Part shown: in pieces, positions 13,401 to 18,373 of the stretch
How the letters are laid out: every line of letters starts with the position of its first letter
Numbering within the stretch: position 1 is the stretch's first letter
Origin: 2-12-FULL-41-16 sp964390625
Lineage (GTDB): Bacteria > Patescibacteriota > Patescibacteriia > Magasanikbacterales > UBA922
DNA: 18,373 bases
Assembly (NCBI GenBank): GCA_964390625.1
Contig: CAYMID010000016.1
Coordinates: 1 to 18,373 of the forward strand
Direction of reading: 5' to 3'
Translations under genes and position numbers: made by a program
Notes under the pieces: generated by a model
The model's database searches: none
Told to the model about the DNA's origin: nothing
Seen by the model: the letters and a program-made list of their open reading frames with translations, nothing else

Positions 13401-13839
13401 ACCATATGACAACAAGACCACGGTTGGTTACAACTACATGCTCAAACTCAACCACATGGTTGAAGACAAGATTCACCAACGTTCGATTGGTCCATACAGT
13501 TTGATTACTCAACAGCCACTTGGTGGTAAGGCCCAATTTGGTGGCCAACGTTTTGGTGAAATGGAAGTGTGGGCCTTGGAAGCATACGGTGCTGCACACA
13601 CCCTCCAAGAAATGCTCACGATTAAGTCCGACGATGTGCCAGGTCGCGCCAAAGCTTACGAAGCGATTATTAAGGGCGAACAAATTACCAAGATTAACTT
13701 ACCTGAGTCATTCAACGTACTCGTGCGCGAACTTAAAGGTCTGGCGCTCGATGTTGAATTACAGGACAATCGCAGCGAGGACGAGATTGCCGCGTCAATG
13801 CCACCAGCAGAGACTCCGGCACCTGAATCCGCTGAATAA
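10435..13839 (+). CDS. rpoB: DNA-directed RNA polymerase subunit beta
   Basis: The 1134-residue protein matches bacterial RpoB throughout, at the compact end of the family (E. coli 1342) because large lineage insertions are absent. Landmarks: 'RKFFTPIRDAVETPDLIEVQKMSYEWFL' near the N-terminus; 'YLGDVPLMTNRGTFMINGIERVVVSQL'; the rifampicin region SQLSQFMDQVNPLAELEHKR from 392; 'TPEGPNIGL'; GDKMAGRHGNKG (887-898), which helps form the active site; and the C-terminal anchor 'RFGEMEVWALEAYGAAHTLQEMLT' that binds beta'. The usual contact residues for rifampicin (Q, F, D, H, R, S, L) are kept; positions equivalent to E. coli N518 and E562 are V and A. The start at 10435 is fixed by an in-frame upstream TAA and by homology. 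No Shine-Dalgarno precedes it. No rplJ/rplL genes lie upstream, unlike the common order. rpoC follows after 23 nt. Confidence 0.99.
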   Translation: MPPVYKRQPGKEVERKFFTPIRDAVETPDLIEVQKMSYEWFLKDGVRELFDEVSPITDFTGRDLELSFEEYYLDEAKFDEAHCRAKNITYEAPLRVQVKLVNKRTGKSNKQEIYLGDVPLMTNRGTFMINGIERVVVSQLIRSPGAFFTADAVRGRRFYGAKIIPNRGAWIEVETDQNNVIWVKVDRKRKVAATSLLRAFGMSNDDDIRAAFKNVNNHPNIDYIEETLKKDTAANEEEGLIEVYRRIRPGDLATADNAKSLIHAMFFNFDRYDLGKVGVYKFATKFNLQYTDEQLESKETRVLSLEKLIQVLAEVIRLNVTQEIPDDIDHLGNRRVRAVGELVQNRFRIGLARMERIIKDRMSTMDIDSIVPNKLINARPVISVIREFFMSSQLSQFMDQVNPLAELEHKRRVSALGPGGLSRDRAGFEVRDVHSTHYGRICPIATPEGPNIGLVGHLSMFARMNNFGFLETPYRRVIKSVANAAEFTTGEIANEDVAGVVKAGEQITADVAKKLAAKKDLKEIAVKPRVGSEIVYLNSFEEERAITTNAKVTTDEKGYFAPGKIPARVHGQPAIADVATVDYVDVSSHQILSVATSLIPFLEHDDATRALMGTNMQRQSVPCIKADPPLVGTGVERAAAMSSGYVYTADDDGEITAVDGNHIELTSKKGKVYTYRMQKFIRSNASSCINQTPTVKLGQKVKKGDPMSDGPSIKNAELALGQNVLVAYMVWDGFNYEDAIIISERLVQKDRYTSIQIEHYTTDVRETKLGPEVVTSDIPNVSEEKLKNLDSEGIVRIGAEVHSGDILVGKITPKGETELTPEERLLRAIFGEKARDVRDSSLYLEHGEQGKVIDVKVFSADAGDKLQPGVIKQVQVTVADMRKVQVGDKMAGRHGNKGVISRVVPVADMPFLEDGTPVDIILSPLGVISRMNLGQLLENHLGLAANALGYRAATPVLNGITEEQIAEELKKAGLPVDGQSQLYDGRTGEPYDNKTTVGYNYMLKLNHMVEDKIHQRSIGPYSLITQQPLGGKAQFGGQRFGEMEVWALEAYGAAHTLQEMLTIKSDDVPGRAKAYEAIIKGEQITKINLPESFNVLVRELKGLALDVELQDNRSEDEIAASMPPAETPAPESAE

Positions 13840-13862
13840 TTGGTGTCTAATTTCATCTTCCT

Positions 13863-17681
<3,819 letters not shown>

Positions 17682-17695
17682 GATTGCACATAGTG

Positions 17696-17733
17696 AAATC
17701 AGGATACTGGCCTAGCTGGTATCCTGATTTTAT
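17696..17733 (+). terminator. Strong rho-independent terminator after rpoC
   Basis: AAATCAGGATACTGGC (17696-17711), loop CTA, GCTGGTATCCTGATTT (17715-17730), then TAT. The stem is 16 bp counting two G-U wobbles, and its 3' side runs into TTTTATTT. It ends rpoBC just 7 nt before the truB start. Confidence 0.88.
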
Positions 17734-17737
17734 TTCT

Positions 17738-18373
17738 ATGCCATTTTTATTAATCAACAAAGCCGCGGGTTGGACCTCGCTCGATGTGGTTGCGAAATTG
17801 CGCGGCCTGATTCACATTGAGCGGATTGGTCACGCGGGCACGCTCGACCCGTTTGCGACGGGCTTATTGATTGTGGCCGTGACGCGTGATGCGACCAAGC
17901 GCCTCGATGAATTTAAAAATTTGGAAAAAGAATACGAAGTTGAGCTTAAGTTTGGGGCGACAAGCAGTACGTACGATTGTGATGGGGAAATCACAATTAG
18001 CCCGAATTTGCGGGCGATTATGCGTGAAGAGTTAGAGCGTGTGCTTGAACACTATCGTGGTTCAATCGAGCAAATTCCACCCATGCATTCGGCCAAAAAA
18101 ATTAATGGCAAACGTTTGTATCAGCTGGCGTACGAAGGAGTGACCATTGAACGCAAACCGCAAACTGTGACAATTTTTGCGTTGGAGATTTTAGATTTCA
18201 CACCAGAATCCGCGCGCCTCCGTGTTGTCTGTAGTCCAGGCACTTATATCCGTTCACTCGTGCATGACATTGGCCAAGATCTTGGCGTTGGTGCGTATGC
18301 CACTGCCCTCGCACGCACCCGCATTGGCCCATACCATTCCAACCAAGCACACACTCTCGACGAAATTGCCGAA
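17738..18373 (+). CDS. truB: tRNA pseudouridine(55) synthase TruB (partial, C-terminus off the window)
   Basis: 212 residues are visible and the frame is still open at the right edge; I translated it by hand. It begins MPFLLINKAAGWTSLDVVAKL, the usual TruB start. Next come GHAGTLDPFATGLL (31-44) with the catalytic Asp D37, then KEYEVELKFGATSSTYDCDG and 'IPPMHSAKKINGKRLYQLAYEG'. 'VVCSPGTYIRSLVHDIGQDLG' follows, which corresponds to the 'v.CSkGTYiRsL..DlG..Lg' motif. TruB isomerises U55 in the T-loop of tRNA and also helps tRNA fold. The start follows the rpoC terminator closely, so it needs its own promoter or read-through. Candidates are TATCCT (17720-17725) inside the hairpin arm or TGATTTTAT just before the ATG; neither is convincing. 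No Shine-Dalgarno is seen. This would normally be about 290-310 residues; roughly a third is missing. Confidence 0.95.
   Translation, partial: MPFLLINKAAGWTSLDVVAKLRGLIHIERIGHAGTLDPFATGLLIVAVTRDATKRLDEFKNLEKEYEVELKFGATSSTYDCDGEITISPNLRAIMREELERVLEHYRGSIEQIPPMHSAKKINGKRLYQLAYEGVTIERKPQTVTIFALEILDFTPESARLRVVCSPGTYIRSLVHDIGQDLGVGAYATALARTRIGPYHSNQAHTLDEIAE

Overview
This 18.4 kb window is a compact housekeeping segment from a bacterium, most likely a member of the Candidate Phyla Radiation (Patescibacteria). That placement is inference. It rests on the compact RpoB (1134 aa) and RpoC (1272 aa), the short intergenic gaps, the mix of an FtsK/RodZ-like/RecA cluster with surface-polysaccharide genes, a SpoIID-family protein in a setting with no other sporulation genes, and the absence of Shine-Dalgarno sequences before essentially every gene. 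No gene uses TGA as a stop codon, and all long genes read through in the standard bacterial code. No tRNA, rRNA, CRISPR array or intact insertion sequence was seen.

Left part (1-4636): a partial O-antigen ligase/polymerase-like membrane protein (minus strand, running off the left edge), a 331-nt spacer with a nested inverted repeat and a possible decayed transposase tail, then a Wzx/MATE-like polysaccharide flippase (minus). The flippase is divergent from a secreted SpoIID-domain protein with two Ig-like repeats (plus). These genes point to cell-surface polysaccharide export and peptidoglycan remodelling. The two divergent promoters lie within 50 nt and both appear to give leaderless transcripts.

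Middle part (4637-8886, minus strand): ftsK, a RodZ-like HTH membrane protein 3 nt downstream, a large hairpin, then recA, which ends at a two-way terminator shared with the convergent SpoIID gene. The order resembles the Firmicutes spoIIIE-ymfM-pgsA-cinA-recA neighbourhood with pgsA and cinA missing. It ties together chromosome segregation, cell shape and recombination.

Right part (8887-18373): an AT-rich SAM-dependent methyltransferase (plus), a small orphan coiled-coil protein (minus), a long regulatory spacer, then rpoB and rpoC (plus), a strong terminator and the 5' part of truB. The spacer before rpoB is the most interesting stretch. It holds an inverted pair of perfect DnaA boxes, two overlapping sigma70-type promoters, and a structured leader containing a 7-codon proline-rich upstream ORF followed by competing hairpin arms and a T7 run.

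The main unusual observations are the DnaA boxes and possible attenuator at rpoB, the recurring pattern of an extended -10 box 6-9 nt before the ATG with no Shine-Dalgarno, and palindromic GGTA/TACC elements at several promoters.
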